From Thermoplasmatales archaeon (GTDB taxonomy: Archaea; Thermoplasmatota; JASEFT01; JAUWIS01), in the NCBI GenBank assembly GCA_030019485.1, contig JASEEW010000001.1:1-36757 (forward strand): a DNA stretch of 36,757 nt. The letters are read 5' to 3'. The notes below the pieces were generated by a model that was given only the letters and a program-made list of their open reading frames with translations, had not been told where the DNA came from and did no database searches. Below are positions 8,599 through 15,370 of this stretch, one piece after another. Positions within the stretch are counted from its first letter, which is position 1. The number at the start of each line of letters is the position of its first letter. The position numbers and the translations under genes were made by a program.

Positions 8599-8606
8599 TA
8601 TAAAAA
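8599..8606 (-). promoter_or_regulatory. TATA-like box of the PIG-V-like gene
   Basis: Minus-strand TTTTTATAG lies 24-31 bases before the ATG at 8575, within the 195-base gap after galU. It is the only obvious promoter for the 8575-6470 gene pair. Confidence 0.42.
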
Positions 8607-8770
8607 CGTTCCTTTTCACATACTATTCATTGAAATAATCTATAAACCATTATATTTATCTTATTTAGGGATGCTGATGAGAAATAACATAAAAAAGAAA
8701 CTCTGTGGGGATGTGAGAGAATTTGTTAGAGCAGATCCATTGACTATTCTGGAGCAGTTAAAAAAAATTC

Positions 8771-9637
8771 TTAATCCTGATGTATTCCTATTTGTTTTTT
8801 CAAATAAGTTATCAGTTCATTTCTCAAATCATTTCTTTCCAATGATAATGCAATGTTTGCCTTTACCCAATCAATCTTTGTTCCAATATCATATCTTTTC
8901 CCTTTGAACTCATACGCATAAACATCATGATTTTTTCTTAGAAGATTTAAGGCATCTGTCAATTGTATTTCGTTGTTTATTCCGGGTTTTGTTTTTTTGA
9001 TGCAATCAAAAATATTTGGTGTTAGAACATATCTTCCAAGCATTGCAAGATTTGATGGGGCCTTCCCAGGCAATGGCTTTTCTACCAGACTCTCTATGAA
9101 ATAAACATTGTCATCAATTTTTTTTCCCTTAATCACACCATATTTACACAGTTTTTCTTTAGATATTTTCTCGATGCATACAACAGATTTTTTGTATTTA
9201 TTGAAAACATCAATAAGCTGCTTTGTGCACGCTGTTTTATCTGTAGTTATGTCATCACCAAGCAGGACTGCAAAAGGTTCATTTCCAACAAATTCTTTAG
9301 CACAAAGAATCGCATCACCTAATCCTTTCTGCTCCTTCTGCCTGATGAAATGGACATGTGCCATGTTTGATATTTCCTGAACCTTTTTTAATTCATCAGT
9401 TTTCCCGGCTCTTTTAAGAAGGTGTTCTAGTTCAAATGATTTGTCAAAATGGTCCTCAATAGCCCTCTTACCTCTACCGGTGATTATAATTATATCTTTT
9501 ATACCCGAGAACACTGCCTCCTCAACAACATACTGTATCGCAGGTTTGTCTACCAATGGGAGCATTTCCTTTGGTTGAGCCTTTGTTGCTGGTAGAAATC
9601 TTGTTCCCAAACCAGCTGCTGGTATTACTGCCTTCAT
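8771..9637 (-). CDS. galU: UTP-glucose-1-phosphate uridylyltransferase
   Basis: A 288-residue GalU-type nucleotidyltransferase that makes UDP-glucose from UTP and glucose-1-phosphate. The N terminus carries the signature KAVIPAAGLGTRFLPATKAQPKEMLPLVDKPAIQYVVEE, with the G-x-G-T-R loop and catalytic Lys. IKDIIIITGRGKRAIEDHF, FAVLLGDDI and VEKPLPGKAPSNLAMLGRYVL are also family landmarks. The frame can begin at a TTG at 9640, but the adjacent ATG at 9637 is preferred. A TATATAAT-like stretch lies about 20 bases upstream. It is divergent from the UDP-glucose dehydrogenase gene at 9713, which uses its product, so the pair forms a short route to UDP-glucuronate. Confidence 0.95.
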   Translation of the reverse strand: MKAVIPAAGLGTRFLPATKAQPKEMLPLVDKPAIQYVVEEAVFSGIKDIIIITGRGKRAIEDHFDKSFELEHLLKRAGKTDELKKVQEISNMAHVHFIRQKEQKGLGDAILCAKEFVGNEPFAVLLGDDITTDKTACTKQLIDVFNKYKKSVVCIEKISKEKLCKYGVIKGKKIDDNVYFIESLVEKPLPGKAPSNLAMLGRYVLTPNIFDCIKKTKPGINNEIQLTDALNLLRKNHDVYAYEFKGKRYDIGTKIDWVKANIALSLERNDLRNELITYLKKQIGIHQD

Positions 9638-9712
9638 CAATGTATTATATAGGTTTTTGGGGTTTTAATTGTTATGTAAAGATTTTTAATCATTGAAAAA
9701 GATAACGTTACC

Positions 9713-11041
9713 ATGAAAATATCAATCATAGGGACAGGATATGTTGGTCTTACTACAGGGATAGCATTTGCCAAGTACGGTTTTAATGTTGTTTGTGTTG
9801 ATAAAGTAAAAGGAAAGATTAAAAGTTTGAGTAATGGTGTTGCGCCTTTTTATGAGCCAGGATTGGGTAAGATACTTAAGAAACTGGTGGATGAACGTTT
9901 GATTGAAGGTTCAACAAATCTTGAAAAAGCTGTAAAAAACAGTGATGTTTCATTTATATGTGTTGGTACACCTTCCTTGCCCAATGGGTTAATAAGTTTA
10001 GAACATGTTAAGGATGCAGCAAAAGATGTTGGAAAAGCATTAGAAAAGAAAAAAGGCTATCATCTTGTTGTCGTAAAAAGTACAGTAACACCTTTAACAA
10101 CAGAAAAAATTGTTTTAGCTTTAATTGAAAAATATTCTAAGAAAAAGGTTGGTAAGGATTTTGGAATTTGCATGAACCCTGAGTTTCTGAGAGAGGGAAA
10201 CGCATTAAATGATGCATTACATCCTGACAGGGTTGTTATGGGTGAATATGACAAAAAAAGTGGTGACATTTTAATGAAACTTTACAGGAACTTTAAATGC
10301 AAAAAAATGAGGACAAAACTTAGAACTGCTGAGATGATTAAATATGCAAGCAATTCTTTTCTCGCAACAAAAATCACGTTTGCAAATGAGATGGCAAACA
10401 TATGTGAAAAATTTGGGATAGATGTTTATGAGGTTATGAAAGGTGTTGGTCTTGATAAAAGAATCTCGCCGTATTTTCTTAACGCAGGGTGTGGGTTTGG
10501 TGGAAGCTGCTTCAAAAAAGATATAAGTGCCATTATTTCTGCATCTAGATCAAAAAACTATACACCGAAACTGCTGGAAACCGTTCTTGATATGAATGAA
10601 ACACAGCCACTACAAATCATAAGAATGGCTGAATCAGTTTTAGGTAATCTAAAAAATAAAAAAATCACATTACTTGGATTATCATTTAAACCAGGAACAG
10701 ATGATGTCAGAGAAACAAGGGCTTTGTCTATTGCAAAAACACTTTTAAAGAAGGGTACAAAAATTATTGCCTATGACCCAAAAGCAATGAAAAATTTTAA
10801 AAAACTAGCTGGGCATAGAAACATTGTGTATGCAAAGAATGCAAAGGCAGCACTGCGAAAAGTTGATGCTTGCATAATTCAAACATCATGGGAAGAGTTT
10901 AAGAATTTAAGACCTAAGGATTTCAAGGTGATGAAAACACCGGTAGTTATCGATGGTAGGAGGACTTTTGATAATACAGAAATTTTTGCTAAAAATGGAA
11001 TAGTTTATCTTGGCATTGGGTGGAAAAATTTCGCGATATAA
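9713..11041 (+). CDS. ugd: UDP-glucose 6-dehydrogenase
   Basis: A 442-residue enzyme of the UDP-glucose/GDP-mannose dehydrogenase family that oxidises UDP-glucose to UDP-glucuronate with two NAD. The N-terminal Rossmann domain starts KISIIGTGYVGLTTGIAFA. The family block MNPEFLREGNALND is near residue 153. The catalytic cysteine region GCGFGGSCFKKDI is near 255-267, and the C-terminal UDP-binding domain has LLGLSFKPGTDDVRETRAL. Length is normal. A UDP-GlcNAc or UDP-ManNAc dehydrogenase cannot be ruled out, since specificity within the family is hard to read, but the neighbouring galU favours UDP-glucose. Uronic acids are common in archaeal surface glycans. Confidence 0.9.
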   Translation: MKISIIGTGYVGLTTGIAFAKYGFNVVCVDKVKGKIKSLSNGVAPFYEPGLGKILKKLVDERLIEGSTNLEKAVKNSDVSFICVGTPSLPNGLISLEHVKDAAKDVGKALEKKKGYHLVVVKSTVTPLTTEKIVLALIEKYSKKKVGKDFGICMNPEFLREGNALNDALHPDRVVMGEYDKKSGDILMKLYRNFKCKKMRTKLRTAEMIKYASNSFLATKITFANEMANICEKFGIDVYEVMKGVGLDKRISPYFLNAGCGFGGSCFKKDISAIISASRSKNYTPKLLETVLDMNETQPLQIIRMAESVLGNLKNKKITLLGLSFKPGTDDVRETRALSIAKTLLKKGTKIIAYDPKAMKNFKKLAGHRNIVYAKNAKAALRKVDACIIQTSWEEFKNLRPKDFKVMKTPVVIDGRRTFDNTEIFAKNGIVYLGIGWKNFAI

Positions 11042-11076
11042 CAAAAATTTAAGTACAAGCACGCATATTATCTTTT

Positions 11077-11253
11077 ATGGCGCAGCAAAAGAAAACAAAA
11101 AAAGGCGAGGGTTTTCATTCAGCCGCAGGGCTGATACGCTACTTTGATTCAGAAGAGGAGACAGCATTAAAAATTGACCCGAAACTCGTTATTGCTTTTT
11201 GCATCGGCATTGCCATAATGCTTGAGGTTGTAAGATATTTGTACCCAACATAA
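11077..11253 (+). CDS. secG: Preprotein translocase subunit SecG (Sec61 beta)
   Basis: A 58-residue open frame. It has the archaeal Sec61-beta layout: a Lys-rich start, the AAGLIRYFDSEEE block, ALKIDPKLV, and one membrane helix near the C terminus (VIAFCIGIAIMLEVVRYLY). This is the non-essential tail-anchored subunit of the SecYEG/Sec61 channel. The gene starts 36 bases after ugd; an AAAATTTAA stretch about 25-33 bases before the ATG may be its promoter, giving a leaderless transcript. Sequence, length and topology all match the family. Confidence 0.9.
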   Translation: MAQQKKTKKGEGFHSAAGLIRYFDSEEETALKIDPKLVIAFCIGIAIMLEVVRYLYPT

Positions 11254-11374
11254 AATTTTGCTCCCAAAAAAATCTGAATAATTTTTAAAAAAAATTCATA
11301 ACTTTTCTTTTTATTTCCAAATTTTTTCAAAACATAGAGAAACATTTATCTGTTAACAATGCATTACCGTTCAT

Positions 11375-11401
11375 GATAAAATTCTATTTTGGAATTTTAT
11401 C
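11375..11401 (+). promoter_or_regulatory. Leader hairpin ahead of the 22-residue peptide gene
   Basis: GATAAAATTC (11375-11384) and GAATTTTATC (11392-11401) form a perfect 10-base inverted repeat with a 7-base loop. It ends 22 bases before the ATG of the small basic peptide gene and 9 bases before its AGGAGGT ribosome site. A TATA-like ACATTTATC lies upstream near 11342-11350. It may be a protein-binding palindrome or an RNA hairpin in the leader. Confidence 0.45.
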
Positions 11402-11422
11402 AGGTTGTGTAGGAGGTAAGAA

Positions 11423-11491
11423 ATGGCAAAGAAAAAAGCGAAGAAGAAAGCGGTAAAGAAGAAGGGAGCTAAGAAAAAGAGAAGAAGATAG
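11423..11491 (+). CDS. Tiny Lys/Arg-rich basic peptide (22 residues)
   Basis: A 23-codon frame beginning MAKKKAKKKAV and ending KKKRRR. Of 22 residues, 16 are Lys or Arg; the rest are Met, Ala, Val and Gly. Translation is supported by an AGGAGGT site 5 bases before the ATG, one of the strongest in the window, and by T-tracts right after the stop. No family can be assigned. The composition is like a histone H1 tail or like very small basic ribosomal proteins such as eL41, so binding to DNA or rRNA is the obvious guess. Codons vary between AAG and AAA, which argues against a simple poly-A slippage artefact. The gene is flanked by secG upstream and a convergent tRNA-modification gene. Confidence 0.6.
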   Translation: MAKKKAKKKAVKKKGAKKKRRR

Positions 11492-11507
11492 ATGCTCTCA
11501 TCTTCTA

Positions 11508-11528
11508 TTTTTTTCTTTTTTTAATTTT
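11508..11528 (+). terminator. T-rich terminator after the basic peptide gene
   Basis: Two runs of seven T separated by one C, then AATTTT, start 17 bases after the stop at 11491. Archaeal terminators are usually such oligo-T tracts without a hairpin. The tract overlaps the 3' end of the convergent gene at 11521. Confidence 0.55.
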
Positions 11529-12774
11529 GTATTACAACACCTTTCAGATACGTATCATATGCATCTATGATTTTTACATCAACAAATCTTCCCAAATCTA
11601 TTTTGTCTTTTATCACAACAGGCCTGTACGCATCTGTCCTGCCAATCACCGTGTTGTTTTTTCCAAACTCTGCTGTGAGTATTTTTTCTTTTCTTCCAAC
11701 AAAAGATTCAAAATTCTTTTTACTGATTTCTAATCTTAGTTTTGAAAGTTTCTTTGTTCTTCCCTTGACAATTTTACTGTCCAATCTTTTCATGGTGTAT
11801 GCCTTTGTTTTCGGTCTCGGTGAAAACGCCTTAACATTAACAATATCCGGTCTTGTTTCTTTAATCAGCTCGCAGCTTTTTTGAAACTGCTGAGATGTTT
11901 CTGTTGGGAAGCCGGCGATAATATCTGTGGAAAGCGTGATGTCGTTAAATGCGCCTCTGAACCTGCGCACAATGTATCTAAAATCATCCACCCTGTAATT
12001 TCTTCCCATCTTTTGAAGTATTTCATCGTCACCGCTCTGAACCGGCAGATGCAGAAACCTGAAAACCTTTTCATCACTGTATGAATCGAGGAGTTCATCA
12101 AGTGCTGGTAAAACGGTGTCAGGGTTCATCATCCCGATTCTGAGTTTGAAATCGCCAGAAATTTTTGTTAGATTGTTAATTAATTCTGGCAAATTTTTGT
12201 CAATGTCCTTTCCATAGGCGCCTGTGTCCTGCGCGGTAATCCTGATTTCCTTGTATCCAAGATTTACTGCCCTTTCAACACATTTCCCTATGCTATCAGG
12301 GGGATAACTTTTTAGATTTTTTCTCGCAATCTTTGTTATGCAGAAAGAACATTTTCCCAGGCATCCTGACGAGATTGGTATGATTGCTTCAACCCGTTTT
12401 TCCTTTCTTTTTGGCGGGTAAGGATATAATTTTGTTTTGTAATTTTTTGTTCCATCAATCATCCCCAGTATTTTGCAGAGCTCATCTGGCGGTAAAATCT
12501 TTGCGGTTGGCGCAATGTTTTTTATTTTTTCTTTTTCAGCAGATGCCATGCATCCTGCAACAACAAGGTTTTTTCCTGTTGAACTAAATTCTTTTATCCT
12601 GTTAATCATTCTTCTCTCTGTGCTTTCAATAACTATGCATGTGGCAAGAACTAGAACATCCGCATCATCAACGTTATTTACTATCTCATGTCTTTCACTT
12701 ACAATGTCTTCCATTATTTTTGCCTCACCATAGTTCATTGAGCATCCATGCGGTTCAAAGTAAACTTTCATCAT
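11521..12774 (-). CDS. MiaB-like tRNA methylthiotransferase (archaeal CDKAL1/e-MtaB type)
   Basis: A 417-residue radical-SAM methylthiotransferase. The N-terminal UPF0004 domain (MKVYFEPHGCSMNYGEAKIME) contributes cysteines for the auxiliary [4Fe-4S] cluster, with others in VLATCIVIE and VVAGCMAS. The radical-SAM cluster motif is SGCLGKCSFCITKIARKNLKSYP near residue 138-160, the form typical of the archaeal/eukaryotic branch. A C-terminal TRAM domain (residues about 350-417, GRTDAYRPVVIK, GRFVDVKIIDAY) would bind RNA. The expected reaction is 2-methylthiolation of t6A37 in tRNA decoding ANN codons. The start is ATG-ATG at 12774/12771. It is convergent with the small basic peptide gene. Confidence 0.9.
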   Translation of the reverse strand: MMKVYFEPHGCSMNYGEAKIMEDIVSERHEIVNNVDDADVLVLATCIVIESTERRMINRIKEFSSTGKNLVVAGCMASAEKEKIKNIAPTAKILPPDELCKILGMIDGTKNYKTKLYPYPPKRKEKRVEAIIPISSGCLGKCSFCITKIARKNLKSYPPDSIGKCVERAVNLGYKEIRITAQDTGAYGKDIDKNLPELINNLTKISGDFKLRIGMMNPDTVLPALDELLDSYSDEKVFRFLHLPVQSGDDEILQKMGRNYRVDDFRYIVRRFRGAFNDITLSTDIIAGFPTETSQQFQKSCELIKETRPDIVNVKAFSPRPKTKAYTMKRLDSKIVKGRTKKLSKLRLEISKKNFESFVGRKEKILTAEFGKNNTVIGRTDAYRPVVIKDKIDLGRFVDVKIIDAYDTYLKGVVIQN

Positions 12775-12865
12775 GATGCATTTGTTTTTGGATATAAAAT
12801 TGTTTTCCTACTGCAAAGTCAAGGAAGATATGCAGCATTGATAAACAAATGAAAGGCGCAATATT

Positions 12866-12923
12866 ACGGAATTTGCTCTGCAAATTCCTAATATTTCAGG
12901 AAAAATGCAGAGCGTTTTTCCGT
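12866..12923 (+). repeat. Two-hairpin palindromic element, copy A
   Basis: Hairpin 1 is GGAATTTGC, loop TCT, GCAAATTCC (12868-12888). Spacer TAATATTTCA follows (12889-12898). Hairpin 2 is GGAAAAATGC, loop AGA, GCGTTTTTCC (12899-12921), with one G-T pair. The ends ACGGAA and TTCCGT are themselves inverted. The same design and spacer occur in copy B and, in the opposite orientation, inside birA. Confidence 0.8.
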
Positions 12924-12991
12924 GAAAAGTGTAAAATGCAAAATATTTTGCATTTTTCAATTTGCATTCTTCATTTTTCACTAGTTATTAT

Positions 12992-13049
12992 GGAAAACGT
13001 TGAAAACGTTTTCCTAATATTTTAGGAAAATGCTTTCGGCATTTTCCGT
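12992..13049 (+). repeat. Two-hairpin palindromic element, copy B
   Basis: Hairpin 1 is GGAAAACGTT, loop GAA, AACGTTTTCC (12992-13014). The spacer is TAATATTTTA (13015-13024). Hairpin 2 is GGAAAATGC, loop TTTCG, GCATTTTCC (13025-13047), then GT. Architecture and spacer equal copy A, but hairpin 1 has a different stem sequence, with both arms changed together, which points to selection on pairing or to spread of hairpin variants. Confidence 0.8.
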
Positions 13050-13086
13050 AAAATGCAGATGTCTGCTGACTTTACAATAAGCATAG

Positions 13087-13097
13087 ATTTATATATT
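13087..13097 (+). promoter_or_regulatory. bioY TATA box
   Basis: ATTTATATATT lies 37-47 bases before the preferred bioY ATG, predicting a short leader that includes the AAAGGTGA ribosome site. The dyad GCAGA-TG-TCTGC ends 20 bases upstream of the box and could be an operator. Confidence 0.5.
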
Positions 13098-13133
13098 CAC
13101 TTATCAATTACCACTTCTCTAAAAGGTGAAAAA

Positions 13134-13751
13134 ATGAACGTGTTCATAGAAGGATACAAAAACAGCATGCACAATTTTTTTAAATGGAGAACTGAAACAA
13201 AATTTGTTTACAAACTTGTGATGTGTTGCTCTTTTGCCTGTTTCACAGGCTTGATGGCACAGCTCAGGTTTTATCTTCCATTCACACCTGTTCCATTAAC
13301 AGGGCAGACATTCGCAGTCCTACTTTCAGGTGTAATACTTGGAAAATACTATGGCGGTCTCAGTCAGGGTATTTATGCAGGACTTGGGTTTGCTGGTGTT
13401 CCATGGTTCGCAAATTGGAGTGGGGGGCCTGCTGTCCTGTTAGGACCAACAGGCGGGTACATAATTGGTTTTATTCTTGCTGCATTATTCATAGGCTGGG
13501 CTGTTGACTCAAATGTTAAGATAAGAAGTTTACCAAGCATGCTTGGTTTAATGCTGTTTGCCGATATAGGGTTAATCCTTATCCCTGGAACATTATGGCT
13601 GTACATATGGCTGAATACTTTTTATCCTGCTGGTATATGGGAAGCAATGCTGATGGGCTTCATTCCTTTTGTAGCAGGTGACGCAGTAAAGGCTTTTGCT
13701 GCTGGAACAGCCGGACGACTGACAATACCAAAAACTGCCTACAGTAGATAA
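13134..13751 (+). CDS. bioY: Biotin transporter BioY
   Basis: A 205-residue membrane protein, the substrate-binding S component of biotin ECF transporters. About six hydrophobic segments are seen. Family landmarks are LRFYLPFTPVPLTGQTFAVLLSG, LGKYYGGLSQGIYAGLG, GVPWFA and the LLGPTGGYIIGFI region. Near the end FIPFVAGDAVKAFAAG is also characteristic. The frame is open from 13053, but the ATG at 13134 follows AAAGGTGA at proper spacing and gives the normal family length. No ATPase or EcfT gene is present here, so it works alone or with a shared energising module elsewhere. Biotin demand nearby is clear: birA and the biotin-dependent pyruvate carboxylase follow. Confidence 0.93.
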   Translation: MNVFIEGYKNSMHNFFKWRTETKFVYKLVMCCSFACFTGLMAQLRFYLPFTPVPLTGQTFAVLLSGVILGKYYGGLSQGIYAGLGFAGVPWFANWSGGPAVLLGPTGGYIIGFILAALFIGWAVDSNVKIRSLPSMLGLMLFADIGLILIPGTLWLYIWLNTFYPAGIWEAMLMGFIPFVAGDAVKAFAAGTAGRLTIPKTAYSR

Positions 13752-13755
13752 ATTC

Positions 13756-14136
13756 ATGAAACTAAGAGGGCATCATCTAATATGCTTTCAGTTTTTTAGA
13801 GGAGAAGGATATAGCAAAATTTTTGTGGAAAACGCAAAAAAGATAGCTGAATACTGGGAAAAAAACCCTGCTGAAACAGTAAATCATGCAGATGATATAT
13901 GCGGGTTTTGTCCTTTTCTAAGAAATGGAAAATGCAGTAAATATGAGGATATTGAGAAGAATGATGAACTTGCATTAAAACTCTTAGGATTGAATGTAGG
14001 GGATAAGGTAAGAAAGGGTTTTGTAAAAAAACAGCTGCCAAAAATACTTAATGAATGGAAAGAAAAGGCATGTAAAAATTGTGAGTGGAAAAAACTGTGT
14101 GTATTGGAATATAAAAATATTACATCAAATGGATAA
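13756..14136 (+). CDS. DUF1284 family protein
   Basis: A 126-residue protein beginning KLRGHHLICFQFFRGEGYS, the signature of DUF1284 (COG3543). Four cysteines near the middle and end (DDICGFCPFLRNGKCSKY, then KACKNCEWKKLC with further Cys) suggest binding of a metal or iron-sulfur cluster; this is inferred from Cys spacing, not shown. The family is found in bacteria and archaea and its function is unknown. The start is 4 bases after the bioY stop, so it is probably cotranscribed with bioY, with which no functional link is known. Its last 17 bases overlap the 3' end of birA on the other strand. Confidence 0.8.
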   Translation: MKLRGHHLICFQFFRGEGYSKIFVENAKKIAEYWEKNPAETVNHADDICGFCPFLRNGKCSKYEDIEKNDELALKLLGLNVGDKVRKGFVKKQLPKILNEWKEKACKNCEWKKLCVLEYKNITSNG

Positions 14137-14824
14137 CATCACCTGAAACGATTTTTTCACCAGATTCAAGAACTAATCTGCCATGTTCATCAACATCTAC
14201 TGCTTTTCCATCAATAACCTTGTTTGTTGCTTTTATTTTTACTCTCCTGCCTATTGTGGAGCAGAGTTTTTTGTACTCATCCAAAACATTTTTCTTGGAA
14301 AATTTTTCAAAATTCTTCAGAATACTGTTTAAAACTGCATCCCTGGAAACATTTTTTCCTGTTTCATCATTTATTGATGTTGCTGTTTCCAGGGGTGTTT
14401 TATTTATGTTTACGCCAACACCAACAACAGCAAAATCATCAAGGCACTCGATGAGTATGCCTGAAATTTTTTTGTCCCCCACCATAACATCATTAGGCCA
14501 TTTTAACACTGGGAATAAACCAAAATTTTTTAATGAGACTGCAACAGTGACGCCTGCGATTAATGGAAGCATTGGGTTTTTTTTGGTAGCAATAGAAAAA
14601 TAAAGCCCGCCAAAAGGTGAAAGCCATCCCCTGTTCATTCTTCCCTTTCCTTTTGTCTGCTCATCAGCAACAACAGCAAAATTTTTTTCACCTTTCATTT
14701 CATGGAAAAATGCAGGGCATTTTTCCTGAAATATTAGGAATTTGCTCTGCAAATTCCGTAATAGAACAATTTTTTTTGCCACATCATTTGTTGAAGTTAC
14801 CTTTTTGAAATGATAAATTTTCAC
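14120..14824 (-). CDS. birA: Biotin-protein ligase with an in-frame palindromic insert
   Basis: A 234-residue biotin-[carboxylase] ligase without an N-terminal HTH, so an enzyme rather than a repressor. It activates biotin with ATP and attaches it to the lysine of carrier domains such as PycB. Motifs are VTSTNDVAKK, VVADEQTKGKGRMNRGW (biotinyl-AMP loop), SPFGGLYFS, LKWPNDVMVGDKKISGILIE and VVGVGVNIN. Between VAKK and NFAVVADEQT there are about 24 residues more than archaeal ligases usually have (residues about 21-44, including LQSKFLIFQEKCP). That segment is encoded by the palindromic element at 14702-14759. The start is GTG, with no clear ribosome site. A structured element lies directly upstream. 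Confidence 0.88.
   Translation of the reverse strand: MKIYHFKKVTSTNDVAKKIVLLRNLQSKFLIFQEKCPAFFHEMKGEKNFAVVADEQTKGKGRMNRGWLSPFGGLYFSIATKKNPMLPLIAGVTVAVSLKNFGLFPVLKWPNDVMVGDKKISGILIECLDDFAVVGVGVNINKTPLETATSINDETGKNVSRDAVLNSILKNFEKFSKKNVLDEYKKLCSTIGRRVKIKATNKVIDGKAVDVDEHGRLVLESGEKIVSGDVIHLM
14702..14759 (-). repeat. Two-hairpin palindromic element, copy C, inside birA
   Basis: On the plus strand: GGAAAAATGC, AGG, GCATTTTTCC (14704-14726), TGAAATATTA (14727-14736), GGAATTTGC, TCT, GCAAATTCC (14737-14757), GTAAT. The reverse complement reproduces copy A with the identical spacer TAATATTTCA and an identical hairpin 1 stem. It lies wholly within the birA coding sequence and is translated without a stop as residues 22-41 or so. 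It resembles in principle the Rickettsia palindromic elements that insert into protein genes. Confidence 0.8.
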
Positions 14825-14862
14825 AAAACAAAATCGTTATTTGTGAAGATTAAGGTTTGCAT

Positions 14863-15022
14863 CAGCCCTTTCTTTCTCTTTACAAGAGAAAGAAAGCGAC
14901 TGGCGGAAAGAAAGAGAAAACAGCCAACTCTCAGTTGGCTTAGGCGGTTGCTTCGCAACCGCCAATCTCTTCTTTTTTCGCCAGCGTTTTTCTTTTCTCT
15001 AAGAGAGAAAAGAAAAAGGCTG
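14863..15022. repeat. Multi-arm inverted-repeat structure between cupin and birA genes
   Basis: CAGCC (14863-14867) pairs with GGCTG (15018-15022) and closes four hairpins. Arm a: 14868-14880 with 14884-14896, 13 pairs, loop TAC. Arm b: AGCCAACT with AGTTGGCT (14922-14929, 14933-14940), loop CTC. Arm c: GGCGGTTGC with GCAACCGCC (14943-14951, 14955-14963), loop TTC. Arm d: 14987-15000 with 15004-15017, 14 pairs, loop AAG. CTGGCG (14900-14905) also pairs with CGCCAG (14979-14984), putting arms b and c on a common stalk. No open frame fills it. Function unknown; it may be a non-autonomous mobile element or a structured RNA. Confidence 0.7.
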
Positions 15023-15024
15023 TG

Positions 15025-15354
15025 TCACATGAACGTCGGCGGACTCCCAACTGTCAGATAAACTGCTTTTTCATCACCAATATTTTTTGCCCCATGAAGA
15101 AGATTAGACTTGTGCCAGAGCGCATCGCCTTCCCCCATGACATAGAAGTTCTCTCCAACCCTGTATTCTATTTTTCCTTTAAGTAAAATGTGTATTTCCT
15201 CCCCCTCGTGTTTGTACAGTTTGGATTCCACGCCTATCCCCATCTCTGATATTACTGCTTCCATTCTTTCTGATTTCATCAGCATTCTAAACAGTTTACC
15301 TGGTTCTCCTGTTTTGTATTTTCCCTCTCCTTTTTTCATAAATATTTCATCCAT
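15025..15354 (-). CDS. Small cupin-domain protein
   Basis: A 109-residue single cupin domain. The strand pattern and motif 1 are seen in SKLYKHEGEEIHILLKGKIEYRVGENFYVMGEGD (one His and two Glu as likely metal ligands) and motif 2 in LWHKSNLLHGAKNIGDEKAVYLTVGSPP. The frame is open to a GTG at 15369, but GGGGGTGA lies just ahead of the ATG at 15354, which is preferred. It resembles the C-terminal sensor domain of HTH-cupin regulators but has no DNA-binding part. Its small ligand is unknown. It lies downstream of pycA, separated by one of the TTAG/CTAA repeat clusters, so cotranscription with the carboxylase is possible but uncertain. Confidence 0.75.
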   Translation of the reverse strand: MDEIFMKKGEGKYKTGEPGKLFRMLMKSERMEAVISEMGIGVESKLYKHEGEEIHILLKGKIEYRVGENFYVMGEGDALWHKSNLLHGAKNIGDEKAVYLTVGSPPTFM

Positions 15355-15370
15355 TTTTTTCACCCCCACA

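Larger units (their letters stand above)
12775..13086. repeat. Intergenic region packed with palindromes upstream of bioY
   Basis: No protein-coding gene is visible in this stretch. It holds two copies of a two-hairpin palindromic element (12866-12923 and 12992-13049), a perfect 24-base palindrome between them (12933-12956), and an outer pair GTGAAAA (12922-12928) with TTTTCAC (12975-12981). GCAGA-TG-TCTGC (13055-13066) is a further short dyad before the bioY promoter. Most of the region can therefore fold into a row of hairpins. Confidence 0.75.

Noticed and set aside
12992..13066. BirA- or BioR-type biotin operator upstream of bioY
   Set aside because: The dyads do not match the known bacterial operators I can recall, and this BirA lacks a DNA-binding domain; kept only as a hypothesis.
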